From assembly GCA_938743325.2 (NCBI GenBank), contig OW568880.1, forward strand, positions 558,001 through 622,000: DNA of 64,000 bases, written 5' to 3'. The translations under genes and the position numbers were made by a program. The DNA comes from Pycnococcus provasolii (Eukaryota; Chlorophyta; Pseudoscourfieldiophyceae; Pseudoscourfieldiales; Pycnococcaceae). The notes below the pieces were generated by a model. That model did not search any database. It saw only the letters and a list, made by a program, of their open reading frames with translations, and was not told the DNA's origin. Positions 27,614 to 37,175 of the stretch are shown here, one piece after another. Every line of letters starts with the position of its first letter. Position 1 is the stretch's first letter.

Positions 27614-27970
27614 TCAGTGATGGAGTACCTACTAGTTTGGTCGGCGCTACAAGTCCAGGTGGAAAATGGTCGTGAGAAATGGTCCATGCTCCATCTGCGT
27701 TGCCCCGCCTGAGTCTAAAAGGGGTCCCCAAACACAGTCCAGAACATGGTCGGCGCTACAAGTCGGGAGAGAGCATACTAAAAGGAAGTATTTTGCCATC
27801 TATACAGGGATCCCAGGGTCTACCGAACCCACGCGACCGCAAGGGCGCCAACCTATTTGGTATTTGTTGCCTTGCTGGCTGGCCCTTCGAAGGTCCGGGA
27901 AAAAACGCGTCATCCGTCCGGACCCCTCCGGAACCCCTGCCGTTTCATTCTTCCCCCCCTACACCTGTTC

Positions 27971-30900
27971 ATGTCCGCCCCGGCTCCTGCTCCAATGCCT
28001 CTTGTGATATACGTGAACGGCTCGCGTCACCTGTTAGCCCCCTCTTTGTTAACATTATCACTGACTCTGCTGCAGTGGCTTCGTACTTCCTTAGGATTAA
28101 CGGGGACCAAGTTGGGGTGTGGAGAAGGTGGATGTGGGGCGTGCACCGTGCTTGTCTCCTCCTTCTCCTTTCAAGGTGCTTTGATCAAACACCGTGCGTT
28201 AAACGCGTGCCTCGTCCCTCTCTTGTCATGTGTCGACATGCATATCACAACCGTCGAAGGGATTGGGTCCGCATCTAACGGGAACATACACCCCATTCAA
28301 AAGAGATTAGCACACGCACACGGCTCGCAGTGCGGATTCTGTACGCCCGGGTTCGTCATGGCGATGTACGCGCTCGTGAGAACCAACCCACAACCTACGC
28401 AGATGGAAATGGAAGAGGCGCTCGGAGGGAACCTGTGCAGATGCACGGGATATCGACCAATCTTCGACGCGTTCAAGGCTTTCTGCGGAGGCGCGCCGTA
28501 CGTCGCTGACGTCGCCGCGGGGATGAACGCGCCCGCGCCTGCGCCCGCGAACGCGACCGTCGACGGACAGGCGACGGGGAAAACGTGCCCAACCACAGGC
28601 TTGCCCTGCGACTGCGGCGCCGCGAACGCGCCGGCGCCGGCGCCGGCGCCAGCCACGGCCACGGAAGAGTGCGGGAGACTCGCACCCTCGGAACCCATCT
28701 TTCCACCCGCTCTGCGACGTACAGCCCCAACGTCGTTCGCCGTGCTGACGGACGTTTGCAGCTACCACCGACCGGGAAACTTGCAGGAGCTGCTCGAGCT
28801 GTTCCAGCGCAATAAGGATACGGCGAAGATATCCGCAGGAAATACGGAAATTGCCATCGAGTGCCGCATGCAGCCCGCGAAGCAGCTCTACCCAACGCGC
28901 GTCGATGCAGCGCTCGTCGCCGAGCTGACGCGCGTCTGCGCGCCCGACGAAAGCTTCGATGCGGTGGGTGGTTTTGGAAACGAACCCACGTCGGACTTTT
29001 CCTTTTATGCCAGCAACGAGGCGGTGACATTCGGCGCGGGAACGACGCTCGCGGACCTCGACGCGCACTTCCGCGCCATCGAGAAGGCTGGCGCCGAGCT
29101 CAGCCTGCCGTCGTACCGCTACCGACCTCTTGCCGCCGCACGGCGCCAGCTTGCGTGGTTCGCTGGTCCCGCAGTGCGCAATGGCGCCACGGTGGGTGGC
29201 AATGCAGCCACCGGCAGTCCCATCTCCGACCTGAATCCCGTTTGGCTTGCGTGCGAGGCGAAGTTCCACCTCGCAAGCTGCGACGACAACGGCAAGGTGC
29301 AAACGCGCACCGTGGAAGCGAACGACTTCTTCCTTGGCTATCGCAAGACGTGCCTTCAGCCGGGCGAGGTCATTCTTGCCATCACACTGCCATACGCGAC
29401 GAGCGCGCAGGAGCACGTTCATTCGTTCAAGCAGAGCCATCGGCGCGAGGATGATATCGCCATCGTGACATCGTGCCTGCGCATTCGCCTCGCGGGAGAC
29501 GAGGACAGCAGGACGTGCGAGCTGGCGGCGCTGGCGTACGGCGGCGTCGCGCCCAAGACAATTCTGTGCACGAATGCCGCCGCGAAGCTCGTCGGGCAGC
29601 CTTGGAATCGAGTGACGATCGGCTTGGCACTCGACGCCCTGCGCCAGGACGCGCCGCTTGCGCCAGGAAGTCCCGGTGGCATGTGCGAATTCCGTGCGTC
29701 GCTGATGAAGGCCTTCCTGTTCAAGCTCTACGTTGCATCGTGGAAGGACGACGCAAGTACGATGCCAGCTGCCGCCTCGGGACTTGACGCGGCGGATTTG
29801 AGTGCGGACGACGCGACTGGACCGAACAGGCGAGAGCCATCCACGTCGGCGCAGTATCATCGCTTGCAGCGTGACAGCGGCACGAATGCGATCAGCAGCA
29901 CGGCGCTCGGCCAGGAGCTTACGCACGCCTCCGCAGAAATGCAAACGACGGGCGAGGCTCATTACATTGATGATATACCGCTGCCTCCAAACACTGGCCA
30001 TGCCGCTCTCGTGCTCAGCACCAAAGCGCGCGCCATCGTAAAGGCGGTGGATGCGGCACCGGCGCTTTCCATGGATGGCGTGCTCGGCTATTTTGACAAT
30101 TCGCACATACCCCCGGGAGGCGAGCGCCACGTCGGACCAGTCGTGCACGATGAGCCTGTGTTCGTCGCAGTGGGCGAGGAGACGACATGCGTTGGTCAGG
30201 TGATTGGCGTTGTCGTCGCTGAGACGCGAGAAATCGCGAGGGCAGCAGCCGCGTCCGTGCTGGTTACGTACGATGAAGATGCGTCAAAACCCCCGATCGT
30301 TTCCATCAAGGCTGCGATTGACGCGAAGAGCTTCTACGATAATTTCTGCGCGGAGATTCGATGCGGCGATGCTGATGCCGCCTTGAGTGGTGCTGAGGAT
30401 GGCGTGCGCGTACTCGAGGGAGAACTCAACATGGGCGGGCAGGAGCACTTCTACCTCGAAACACACCAGAATATCTGCATACCGGGCGAGGCGAACTCGG
30501 AAATCACGCACATCGCCAGCTCGCAGGCGCTCACGAAACACCAGAAGTCTATCTCAGATGTGCTGAATATGCCAGCCTCGCGCGTCATTTGCAAGAACAA
30601 GCGAATAGGCGGCGGATTTGGCGGGAAGGAGTGCCGCAGCGTGACATTTGCCGTCCCGTGCGCGGTCGCGGCGCACGCGCTGCGTCGGCCAGTCAAGCTC
30701 GTGCTGGAGCGCGACGAAGATGTGCTGACATCGGGTCATCGTCACGCGTTCCACTGTAAATACCGCGTCGGTTTCCGCGACGATGGCATGCTCGTTGCCC
30801 TTGATGCGGCGCTGTACGCGAATGCGGGCAACAGCCTAGACCTGAGCGGAGCAATCGTGCAGCGCGCACTTCTGCACATTGACGGTTGTTACAGATTTCC

Positions 30901-32215
30901 CAACGTGACGGTGCGCGGCTTTCCATGCAAGACGAACATTCCGTCGAATACGGCGTTCCGCGGATTCGGCGGCCCGCAGGGGATATTCTTCATGGAGAGC
31001 ATCATCGACCGTGTGGCTCGATCGCTTGGCATGGATGGCGTGAAGTTAAGAGAACTCAATATGTACCGAAACGGAGACAAGGCGCACTTTGGACAAACGT
31101 TCGAGGATGTTTCGCACCTGCAGGCGTGCTGGGACCACGTCAAGGCGTCGAGCGACTTCACTCGGCGGCACGAGGCGGCGTTGGAATTCAACCGCGCAAA
31201 TCGATGGAGGAAGCGCGCGCTCGGCATGATGCCAACAAAGTTTGGCATATCATTTACCACAAAGTTCCTGAATCAGGGTGGCGCGCTCGTGCATATTTAT
31301 ACAGACGGCACGGTTCTCGTGAGCCATGGCGGCGTGGAGATGGGACAGGGTTTGCACACAAAAATGGCACAGGTATGCGCCGCGAAGCTTGGCGTCGAAG
31401 CATCCAAGGTGAGCGTGCTTGAGACTTCCACGGACAAGGTACCGAACACGTCGCCAACAGCCGCGAGCGCGAGCTCGGATCTGTACGGCGGCGCGGTGGT
31501 CGACGCGTGCAACCAGCTGCTTGACAGGCTCGGACCGTACCTGTCGAAGAATGACGGTGATCTCGCGAAGGCTGCACTCGCGGCGCACCTCGACCGCGTC
31601 GACCTTTCCGCGCACGGATTTTACGCTACGCCTGACATTGGCGGGTTTGGCACCGAAAAGCCCTTTGCGTACTTCACGTACGGCGCCGCCTGCACGGAGG
31701 TGGAGGTGGACGTGCTCACGGGCAACGCGCGTGTGCTCCGCTCGGACATTGCCATGGACCTTGGAAGTCCGATCAATCCCGCGCTCGACATTGGGCAGGT
31801 AGAGGGCGGCTTCACGCAGGGACTTGGTCTGATGCTGACGGAGGAGTTGAAGCGCCGCGATGAGACGAATCACGCTTGGCTTCGCGGAGGCGTCGGTTCC
31901 TCGCTGACGAACGGTCCTGGGAACTACAAAATTCCAAGCAGCGACGACGTTCCTCGTGATTTGCGCGTGAGTCTGATTCGCGACGAGGTACCGAACGAGA
32001 AGGCGAGTGGTGGTTCGAAGGCTGTAGGTGAGCCACCTCTCGCGTTGGGAGTGAGCGCGTTCCTGGCGGCAAAAGCTGCTTGCTTGGGAGATACCGCCGC
32101 CGGTGGCGTGGACTTGGAACTAGACTCGCCGGCGACTGCGGAGAGACTTAGCTGGTGCGCTTCGGTAGCTCGTGGCGAGAGCGACGCCGCGCTTAGGCCG
32201 GAGCTTCACGTGTAG
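27971..32215 (+). CDS. XDH: Xanthine dehydrogenase (molybdoflavoprotein)
   Basis: Oxidises hypoxanthine to xanthine and xanthine to urate with NAD as usual acceptor. The 1,414-residue chain has the family domain order. The plant-type 2Fe-2S domain uses Cys50, Cys55, Cys58 and Cys80. The second 2Fe-2S domain uses Cys121, Cys124, Cys156 and Cys158. The FAD domain shows AGNTEIAIE at about 289 and SPISDLNP at about 416, and the molybdenum domain follows. Residues equivalent to bovine Glu802, Arg880 and Glu1261 are present as Glu825 (GGQEHFYLE), Arg997 (AFRGFGGPQ) and Glu1354 (KAVGEPPLAL). These favour a true XDH over aldehyde oxidase. An Ala/Pro-rich linker (about 186-232) and FAD-domain inserts account for the extra length. 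The start at 27971 is chosen over 27857 because the ferredoxin fold begins right after it. The gene is uninterrupted and is the anchor of the cluster. Confidence 0.95.
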   Translation: MSAPAPAPMPLVIYVNGSRHLLAPSLLTLSLTLLQWLRTSLGLTGTKLGCGEGGCGACTVLVSSFSFQGALIKHRALNACLVPLLSCVDMHITTVEGIGSASNGNIHPIQKRLAHAHGSQCGFCTPGFVMAMYALVRTNPQPTQMEMEEALGGNLCRCTGYRPIFDAFKAFCGGAPYVADVAAGMNAPAPAPANATVDGQATGKTCPTTGLPCDCGAANAPAPAPAPATATEECGRLAPSEPIFPPALRRTAPTSFAVLTDVCSYHRPGNLQELLELFQRNKDTAKISAGNTEIAIECRMQPAKQLYPTRVDAALVAELTRVCAPDESFDAVGGFGNEPTSDFSFYASNEAVTFGAGTTLADLDAHFRAIEKAGAELSLPSYRYRPLAAARRQLAWFAGPAVRNGATVGGNAATGSPISDLNPVWLACEAKFHLASCDDNGKVQTRTVEANDFFLGYRKTCLQPGEVILAITLPYATSAQEHVHSFKQSHRREDDIAIVTSCLRIRLAGDEDSRTCELAALAYGGVAPKTILCTNAAAKLVGQPWNRVTIGLALDALRQDAPLAPGSPGGMCEFRASLMKAFLFKLYVASWKDDASTMPAAASGLDAADLSADDATGPNRREPSTSAQYHRLQRDSGTNAISSTALGQELTHASAEMQTTGEAHYIDDIPLPPNTGHAALVLSTKARAIVKAVDAAPALSMDGVLGYFDNSHIPPGGERHVGPVVHDEPVFVAVGEETTCVGQVIGVVVAETREIARAAAASVLVTYDEDASKPPIVSIKAAIDAKSFYDNFCAEIRCGDADAALSGAEDGVRVLEGELNMGGQEHFYLETHQNICIPGEANSEITHIASSQALTKHQKSISDVLNMPASRVICKNKRIGGGFGGKECRSVTFAVPCAVAAHALRRPVKLVLERDEDVLTSGHRHAFHCKYRVGFRDDGMLVALDAALYANAGNSLDLSGAIVQRALLHIDGCYRFPNVTVRGFPCKTNIPSNTAFRGFGGPQGIFFMESIIDRVARSLGMDGVKLRELNMYRNGDKAHFGQTFEDVSHLQACWDHVKASSDFTRRHEAALEFNRANRWRKRALGMMPTKFGISFTTKFLNQGGALVHIYTDGTVLVSHGGVEMGQGLHTKMAQVCAAKLGVEASKVSVLETSTDKVPNTSPTAASASSDLYGGAVVDACNQLLDRLGPYLSKNDGDLAKAALAAHLDRVDLSAHGFYATPDIGGFGTEKPFAYFTYGAACTEVEVDVLTGNARVLRSDIAMDLGSPINPALDIGQVEGGFTQGLGLMLTEELKRRDETNHAWLRGGVGSSLTNGPGNYKIPSSDDVPRDLRVSLIRDEVPNEKASGGSKAVGEPPLALGVSAFLAAKAACLGDTAAGGVDLELDSPATAERLSWCASVARGESDAALRPELHV

Positions 32216-32301
32216 TGGTAGGAGAAAAACCAATGTTAACAAAACACAAAATCGCCTTTTTTTAATTTTGGAAGTTTCTTATTTTTTTTTTTTCTTCCCG
32301 T

Positions 32302-32709
32302 TCAAGCTTTCCCTCTTCGCTGTTTCACCTTCTTGGTCGTCGTCTCCTCCTTCTTCGCCTTCTTGTCGTCATAGTCGTCTTCAGCCGTCGTCTCCTGTTC
32401 CTGCATCTCGACTTGCGCGGCTCTTCTTCTGTTTCTCCTTTTGAAGAACATGGCGATAAGCTTGGATAACGCGGCGAGTATGAGGAACGGCGCGGCTCCT
32501 GATTTTTGTAGGTGTTGCCACGATTCCGTGGCGAACGTGACGGGCGACGACATGAGTTGGTCGGTAGCCTGATAGATCGACTGGGCGTACTTGGCGCGGT
32601 CTTCTGCATCGAGCACCAAGGTCCAGTACATCATCGCGGCCGTGGCGAGCAGCCAGAGCTTCTTCTCGTCCGGACCCATACTTAACTGGGATGAAGATGA
32701 TGAGGACAA
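32302..32709 (-). CDS. Small hypothetical membrane protein
   Basis: A 135-residue protein with two moderately hydrophobic helices (about 18-34 and 70-88) and a very basic, then Glu/Lys-rich C-terminal tail. The start could also be Met11 (MGPDEKKLW). It lies between XDH (convergent, 86 bp away) and the BBE-like flavoprotein (divergent). I recognise no family. Confidence 0.5.
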   Translation of the reverse strand: MSSSSSSQLSMGPDEKKLWLLATAAMMYWTLVLDAEDRAKYAQSIYQATDQLMSSPVTFATESWQHLQKSGAAPFLILAALSKLIAMFFKRRNRRRAAQVEMQEQETTAEDDYDDKKAKKEETTTKKVKQRRGKA

Positions 32710-33029
32710 TTTGAAGACAACCTAAGAGCTTTCCGGTTCGCGGCCAATTAAAACGTAGTGTTCTTGACCACCTCAATCGCGACCTGATGATGATGCAACG
32801 TTGACCACTGATGGCCCACTGAACTAACTGAAGTAATATTTGAGCACTCGAAACACGAAACGTACCATCCTAAACGTGCTTTTGATGACCTGTGCACTTC
32901 AACGAAACGAAACGCTCAAAAGTGAAGGGCAAACCAGGCCTGTAAACTTTACATGTGTGGTGACAGTGTCGATTGGCAAACGTCATTTTAACTTACGTCA
33001 CCTGGCTTGCTCATCATCATTGGGCCGTC
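32710..33029. other. Divergent intergenic region
   Basis: This is the shared 5' flank of the small membrane protein and the flavoprotein gene. No gene or clear repeat was recognised. Confidence 0.5.
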
Positions 33030-34601
33030 ATGTCTTCCCATGTGTTTTCAAGTCTCGCCTCTTCGTATCTGTGCTCCTCCTCGTCGTCGGCGTCGGCGTC
33101 GGCGTCAAAGAGTACATTCGACGGCGTGTATGCAACTGCTCATGACGCAGAAGTGTACGCGTCCATACTTTCTCAAGCCACCGCAGGAAACCACAGCTGC
33201 GTCGGGCGGAAACCCATCTTAGTCGCACAGCCGGCGTCCGTCGGGGACGTTAAGCGTGTGCTCGCCTTAACACAGGCGTGGGTACGGGAAGGGAACGGAA
33301 ACGTCGACGCACCTCCCCTGTGCATATGCGGAGGGGGACACTCAGAGCTGTGCGTGCTAGAAGGTGCCATCCTCTTGCACATGAAGCGCTTGAACGATGT
33401 GCACGTCGACGTCGGCGCACAGACCGTAACTATCGGGCCGGGAGTCACGCTCGGGGATGTGCAGGAGGAGGCGGCGAAGCACGGCATGGCCGTGCCAACG
33501 GGCGTATTCTCGGGTGTCGGGGTCGGCTCCATCCTCATGGGTGGCGTGGGAAGACTCGCGCGCAAGCACGGCCTGTCCGTGCAAAACGTCGTTGAGCTCG
33601 ACATGGTCACCGCTGACGGCGAGCTGCACACCCTCAACGCCGAAGCGAAAGGTCTCGACGCCGAGCTCTTCTGGGCGGCGCGCGGTGCGGCGCCTGCACT
33701 TGGAGTTGTCACGCGCATAGTCGTTCGCGCGTTCAACGTGTCCCCAGACGTCGTGTACGGCACCGCCGTCGTTCGGCTGCCGCCAAGCGCGGCAGACAGG
33801 CCGCTCGCAGATGCGGCGGCTGACAAGCTCGCTGGCATCGAGCGCATCCTCCGGAGCCTGCCGGAGGGACAGCAGGTGGACCTCTGCCTCGCACCACCGA
33901 CCAGTGCGGCGTCAGATGCCGGCGGCATTCGGCTTGGTATCTTCCCGTGCAGTATCGACGGGCCGTTTCGCAGCGAGGATGGTGAGGCGATTGGCTTCGA
34001 CGTGACTAAGCTGGGCACGTTACGCTTCTGCGGCATCCCGTATCACAGCATGGAGGAGGATGCCGATGCATCGCCAGGCGCCGACACGAGCTCGAACGAC
34101 GTGGAAGGCGCCGTATCGCAAGCTTCCGCAGGCGTGTTTTCTTACGTGCGGCAGCGATTCGTCGACGAACTTGGGGAGGAGGGTATGGCAATCCTAGCCG
34201 CCGCCGCGTCGGAGGCGCCCACGGGAGACTCGCTCATCATGCTTCAGCACTGTGGCGGCGCGACGAGAAGAGGCGGATCTCGTGGCTTGGAGACACCGCG
34301 AGAATCACTTGCGTTCACACCGCACGATTGGGAATTCAGCGTTGTGATCATCGCGCTTTGGACGGATACGTCCGACGATGCAAGGCGCGATGCCATGCGA
34401 TGGGCTGATGGCGCCTTTAACGCTCTGCAGTCGCATGGCGCCGGGCTGTACGCGGTCGACATCGATCCCTTTCGACGACCCTCGTCGACTCATGACGAGG
34501 TGATGCAGGCATACGGAGACGCAAACCTGCGTCGTTTGCGTGATCTGAAGCAGAAGGTGGACCCTCTTGGATTGTTTCGAGGAACAGTAAAGCTACAGTA
34601 A
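33030..34601 (+). CDS. FAD-linked oxidoreductase, BBE/FAD_binding_4-like
   Basis: About 523 residues from the start at 33030 (MSSHVFSSL). The N-terminus is Ser/Ala-rich and targeting-like. The FAD_binding_4 (PCMH) domain shows PASVGDVKRVL, then CICGGGHSELC, where the His aligns with the flavin-attachment His of berberine-bridge-type enzymes, then VTIGPGVTLGDV, GVGVGSILMGGVGRLARKHG and AARGAAPALGVVTRI. The C-terminal BBE-like tail NLRRLRDLKQKVDPLGLF is typical. Such enzymes oxidise alcohols, amines or C-N bonds using oxygen. It converges with the MFS gene, 31 bp between stops. The substrate is unknown; placement suggests oxidation of a pathway intermediate. Confidence 0.85.
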   Translation: MSSHVFSSLASSYLCSSSSSASASASKSTFDGVYATAHDAEVYASILSQATAGNHSCVGRKPILVAQPASVGDVKRVLALTQAWVREGNGNVDAPPLCICGGGHSELCVLEGAILLHMKRLNDVHVDVGAQTVTIGPGVTLGDVQEEAAKHGMAVPTGVFSGVGVGSILMGGVGRLARKHGLSVQNVVELDMVTADGELHTLNAEAKGLDAELFWAARGAAPALGVVTRIVVRAFNVSPDVVYGTAVVRLPPSAADRPLADAAADKLAGIERILRSLPEGQQVDLCLAPPTSAASDAGGIRLGIFPCSIDGPFRSEDGEAIGFDVTKLGTLRFCGIPYHSMEEDADASPGADTSSNDVEGAVSQASAGVFSYVRQRFVDELGEEGMAILAAAASEAPTGDSLIMLQHCGGATRRGGSRGLETPRESLAFTPHDWEFSVVIIALWTDTSDDARRDAMRWADGAFNALQSHGAGLYAVDIDPFRRPSSTHDEVMQAYGDANLRRLRDLKQKVDPLGLFRGTVKLQ

Positions 34602-34632
34602 TACTTATTGCTATTTATTGCACACGTAAAAT

Positions 34633-36101
34633 CTACGATTCACTCGTCATCGTCATCTTCCTGCCTGCTGCAATCCGAGCTGCTATCCAAGCGGGGAACG
34701 CAAAGGCTGCGACACCGACGCCGACAATGCCGAGGTCCATTGGCGCGAAGTCGCGCCACGTGTCTAAGCTGTTGAGCGCAAGGCTCATAAAAGGGTATTG
34801 GATCGCACCTGCAATAATGGCGAACACTCCAATCCCAATGCCGTACACGCGCCCAAAGTTTTCGCCTCCAAAGATGCCCTGCACGTACGTTGTCAAAAGC
34901 CCGTAATTCCAAGCGCGGAAGCAGCCAAAGGCGAGAAAGCCGATGCAAAGCACGGAAGTGTGCTTTGCTAGCAGTGAAGCGTAGCAGAAGATGCCGAGCG
35001 TGTTGACGACGATAAAGCCTGCAGGAAGTGAATAGCGGTCGACGAACCGGCCAAATGCCGGAGTGAGTGCGACGGAGACGAGAATGAGGAAGTTGAAGAG
35101 GCGCACGAGCGTCTCAGCATCCTCGGCGGAACGACCGCCGCCGTTCGCGGTCATCTGCTCGGTGATTGATCCGAGCACGAACATGGTTCGGAAGATGGTG
35201 AACAGCGCCCACGCCGCGCACGCGACGAATGGCGCAGAGACGAACTGCTGTTGAATGGTGAGGCTTGAGCACTCCAACAATGGGCCGTAGAGGCCGACGG
35301 AAGGCCGTTCGTCCTTGGATGGGCTGTCGTCGCCGCCGTCGTCGCCGCCGCCGCCGTCCTCCTCTTCGTCCCTCACGGCGTTGTCCTCCTCCTTTGGTGC
35401 GTCAAGATGCCCGTTCCACACGAGTTCCGTGGAGAGTAGAAGAAAGAGCGCCGCTATGCACGCCATGCCAACGAACAGGTTGCGTATGCTAGTGTTGAGT
35501 GTACGGTGCAGCTGCTCGAGCACGGTGAACGTGACGGTGGATCCGTCGAAAGCGCAGTTGATGATAGCGTGTACAAGCCCGTAGTGGTCGTTGCGGAAGT
35601 GCAGTGCGAGCACAAAGTGGCTGAAGAAGAAGCCCATGCCTCCGCACGAAATGAGTCCCACAGCTGGTAAGTATGCATCGAATGTCCTGCTCGAGAAGGC
35701 GAAAAGGAGGCATGCCGCCGAGAACGTGACGAGAGACAACACGCGTGTCACCTTGGCGCCATATGCGTCGAGCATCCTGTTTTATTTTCGTTGGAAGGTT
35801 TACGTATTTAGCGCGTGTTGACTATGTACAATAGGCTGGTTCCAAAGTCGTCGACGTACGGTCCCCACACGACGGCACCTGAGAGCGGCACGGCAAACGC
35901 GCCGACGGTGTATATGAGAGAGTACCGCAGCAGCTGTTCTTTGCACGGCTGGTTTCGATCGTCCGCGCACAGGTGTGCGTAGACGCCGTCCCTTCTCATC
36001 GCAAGTGATAGCGCGGACCACCCGAACATGATGCCCGTGGCAAGCAGAACTTCAACGAACGTGAGTGCGACGAGAAGCCACCTGCGCGTGGGCAGCTTCA
36101 T
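34633..36101 (-). CDS. MFS transporter, SLC43/FMP42-like (copy 2), two exons
   Basis: Exon 1 is 36101-35860 and exon 2 is 35776-34633, with an 83-bp intron (35859-35777, GTACG to ACAG). Splicing joins VVWGP to MLDAYGAKV, giving the MFS loop GP-x-LDxxG, which neither exon has alone. The spliced protein of about 460 residues has around 12 membrane helices and an acidic Asp/Gly-rich central loop. Exon 1 shows LLATGIMFGWSALSLAM and a Cys-containing extracellular loop like copy 1 at 19.8-21.3 kb. The start at 36101 (MKLPTRRWLL) is chosen because the first helix follows directly. The frame extends upstream to 36410 with unconvincing sequence. It diverges from the RidA-like gene. Confidence 0.82.
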
Positions 36102-36594
36102 TGGTAGCTTCGTGGGTTGCCACCTAGGCAAGCCGTCTACTGAAAGATAAGCGCCGCCAAACGAACGAAGTGAAGGTAAACAAAACCCTTCTGGAGATCC
36201 TGAGCCGTTGAAGCTGACGCAAGCGCCGCCGGCTGACGCAGCACGCCCGCTCCAGCCGCGCCGCATGCGAGGGTACGTTTTCCTACCACCCCTTGAATGA
36301 GGTCCTTGAATGACTGCGCTCATGTCGCAACTCACTCGCACGACAAACTTTGGCGCGTCGTTCTTAATGCATGTGCCAGCTACTGTAAACAATTTACGTG
36401 GTAGTTCCATCGCTTTGCGAGTTTACCAAAAAAAGCCACCGCCGGTTTCTTTTTCCTTCTCTCGAGCTGGTCAAGTTGGAAGGAACCGTAAAATGTAAGG
36501 TTAAAACTTCAACTTTGACGTGTCAGTCGCGTCGTCTTAACCGTCATACCTATCACCATTCTTCGCCATCCTATATATCTCACTGCAAGCGCAG
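36102..36594. other. Divergent intergenic region, MFS copy 2 / RidA-like
   Basis: No gene or strong repeat was recognised. It probably carries both promoters. Confidence 0.45.
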
Positions 36595-37107
36595 ATGATG
36601 ACGACGACGTTAACGTCTCTCGGCCGGATGTGCGCCAGCTTGACGAGACCAAGAGTATGGTCGTCGGCGGTGTCCTCAACTTCGCTAGGCGATGTGCTCA
36701 CACCGGTGAGCGCTTCAGCTGACGAGTGCCCGCCACCGCTCGCCAACTACTCGCAGGCTATGCAAGTGAACACGAACGCGCGACTCGTGTTTGTGAGCGG
36801 GCAGCTGGGCTCAAGGCCGGACGGAAGTGTCGCAGAAGACGACCCGGAGGAACAGGCGAGACAATGCTTTCGAAACGTAGACGCGATACTCAAGGGTGCC
36901 AACATGGGCCTCAAGGACGTCGTCAGGCTGAGCGCATTCGTCACGAAGAGGGAGTACCTGCCCAGCTACATGAAGGCACGAGACGACGCGCTCAGGGAAG
37001 CGTGCGCGCCAGGAACAACGCCGCCGGCATCGACGCTCATGATTGTTAGCGGCTTCTCGAAGGCTGAATTTTTAGTCGAGGTGGAGGCTGTCGCGGCGGC
37101 ACGATGA
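36595..37107 (+). CDS. RidA/YjgF-family protein, putatively organellar
   Basis: A 170-residue protein with an N-terminal extension of about 35 residues rich in Ser, Thr and Arg, consistent with mitochondrial or plastid import. A YER057c/RidA trimer-forming domain follows (VFVSGQLGSRPDG, QARQCFRNVDAILKGANMGL, DVVRLSAFVT, FLVEVEAVA). RidA hydrolyses reactive enamines or imines, and a relative (RutC) accompanies bacterial pyrimidine breakdown. The segment corresponding to the catalytic Arg motif P-x-R-[ST] reads PPASTLMIV, so the Arg seems absent. This points to a Rid subfamily without the classical deaminase activity. It converges with the creatininase fusion, 68 bp between stops. Confidence 0.85.
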   Translation: MMTTTLTSLGRMCASLTRPRVWSSAVSSTSLGDVLTPVSASADECPPPLANYSQAMQVNTNARLVFVSGQLGSRPDGSVAEDDPEEQARQCFRNVDAILKGANMGLKDVVRLSAFVTKREYLPSYMKARDDALREACAPGTTPPASTLMIVSGFSKAEFLVEVEAVAAAR

Positions 37108-37175
37108 CGACGCGCACGACTCAACACCTATGCTACCTTTAGAGTAAATAGAACGAATAATAATGATAACAACGG

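Larger units (their letters stand above)
25355..27970. other. 2.6-kb repeat island between dioxygenase and XDH genes
   Basis: No intact gene was recognised. From left to right there are diverged copies of a CTATTCGGTAGACCCT segment (about 25503 and 25672); an out-of-frame thrombospondin-type-3-like coding array (25774-26389); a 110-bp satellite (26389-26860); a CCCTAA array (27562-27613); and two copies of GGTCGGCGCTACAAGTC (about 27639 and 27750). The region is the 5' flank of XDH. Confidence 0.6.

Noticed and set aside
28307-30148. 613-codon minus-strand frame opposite XDH
   Set aside because: It is Arg/Ala/Gly-rich shadow sequence with no motif, fully overlapping the conserved FAD and molybdenum domains of XDH.
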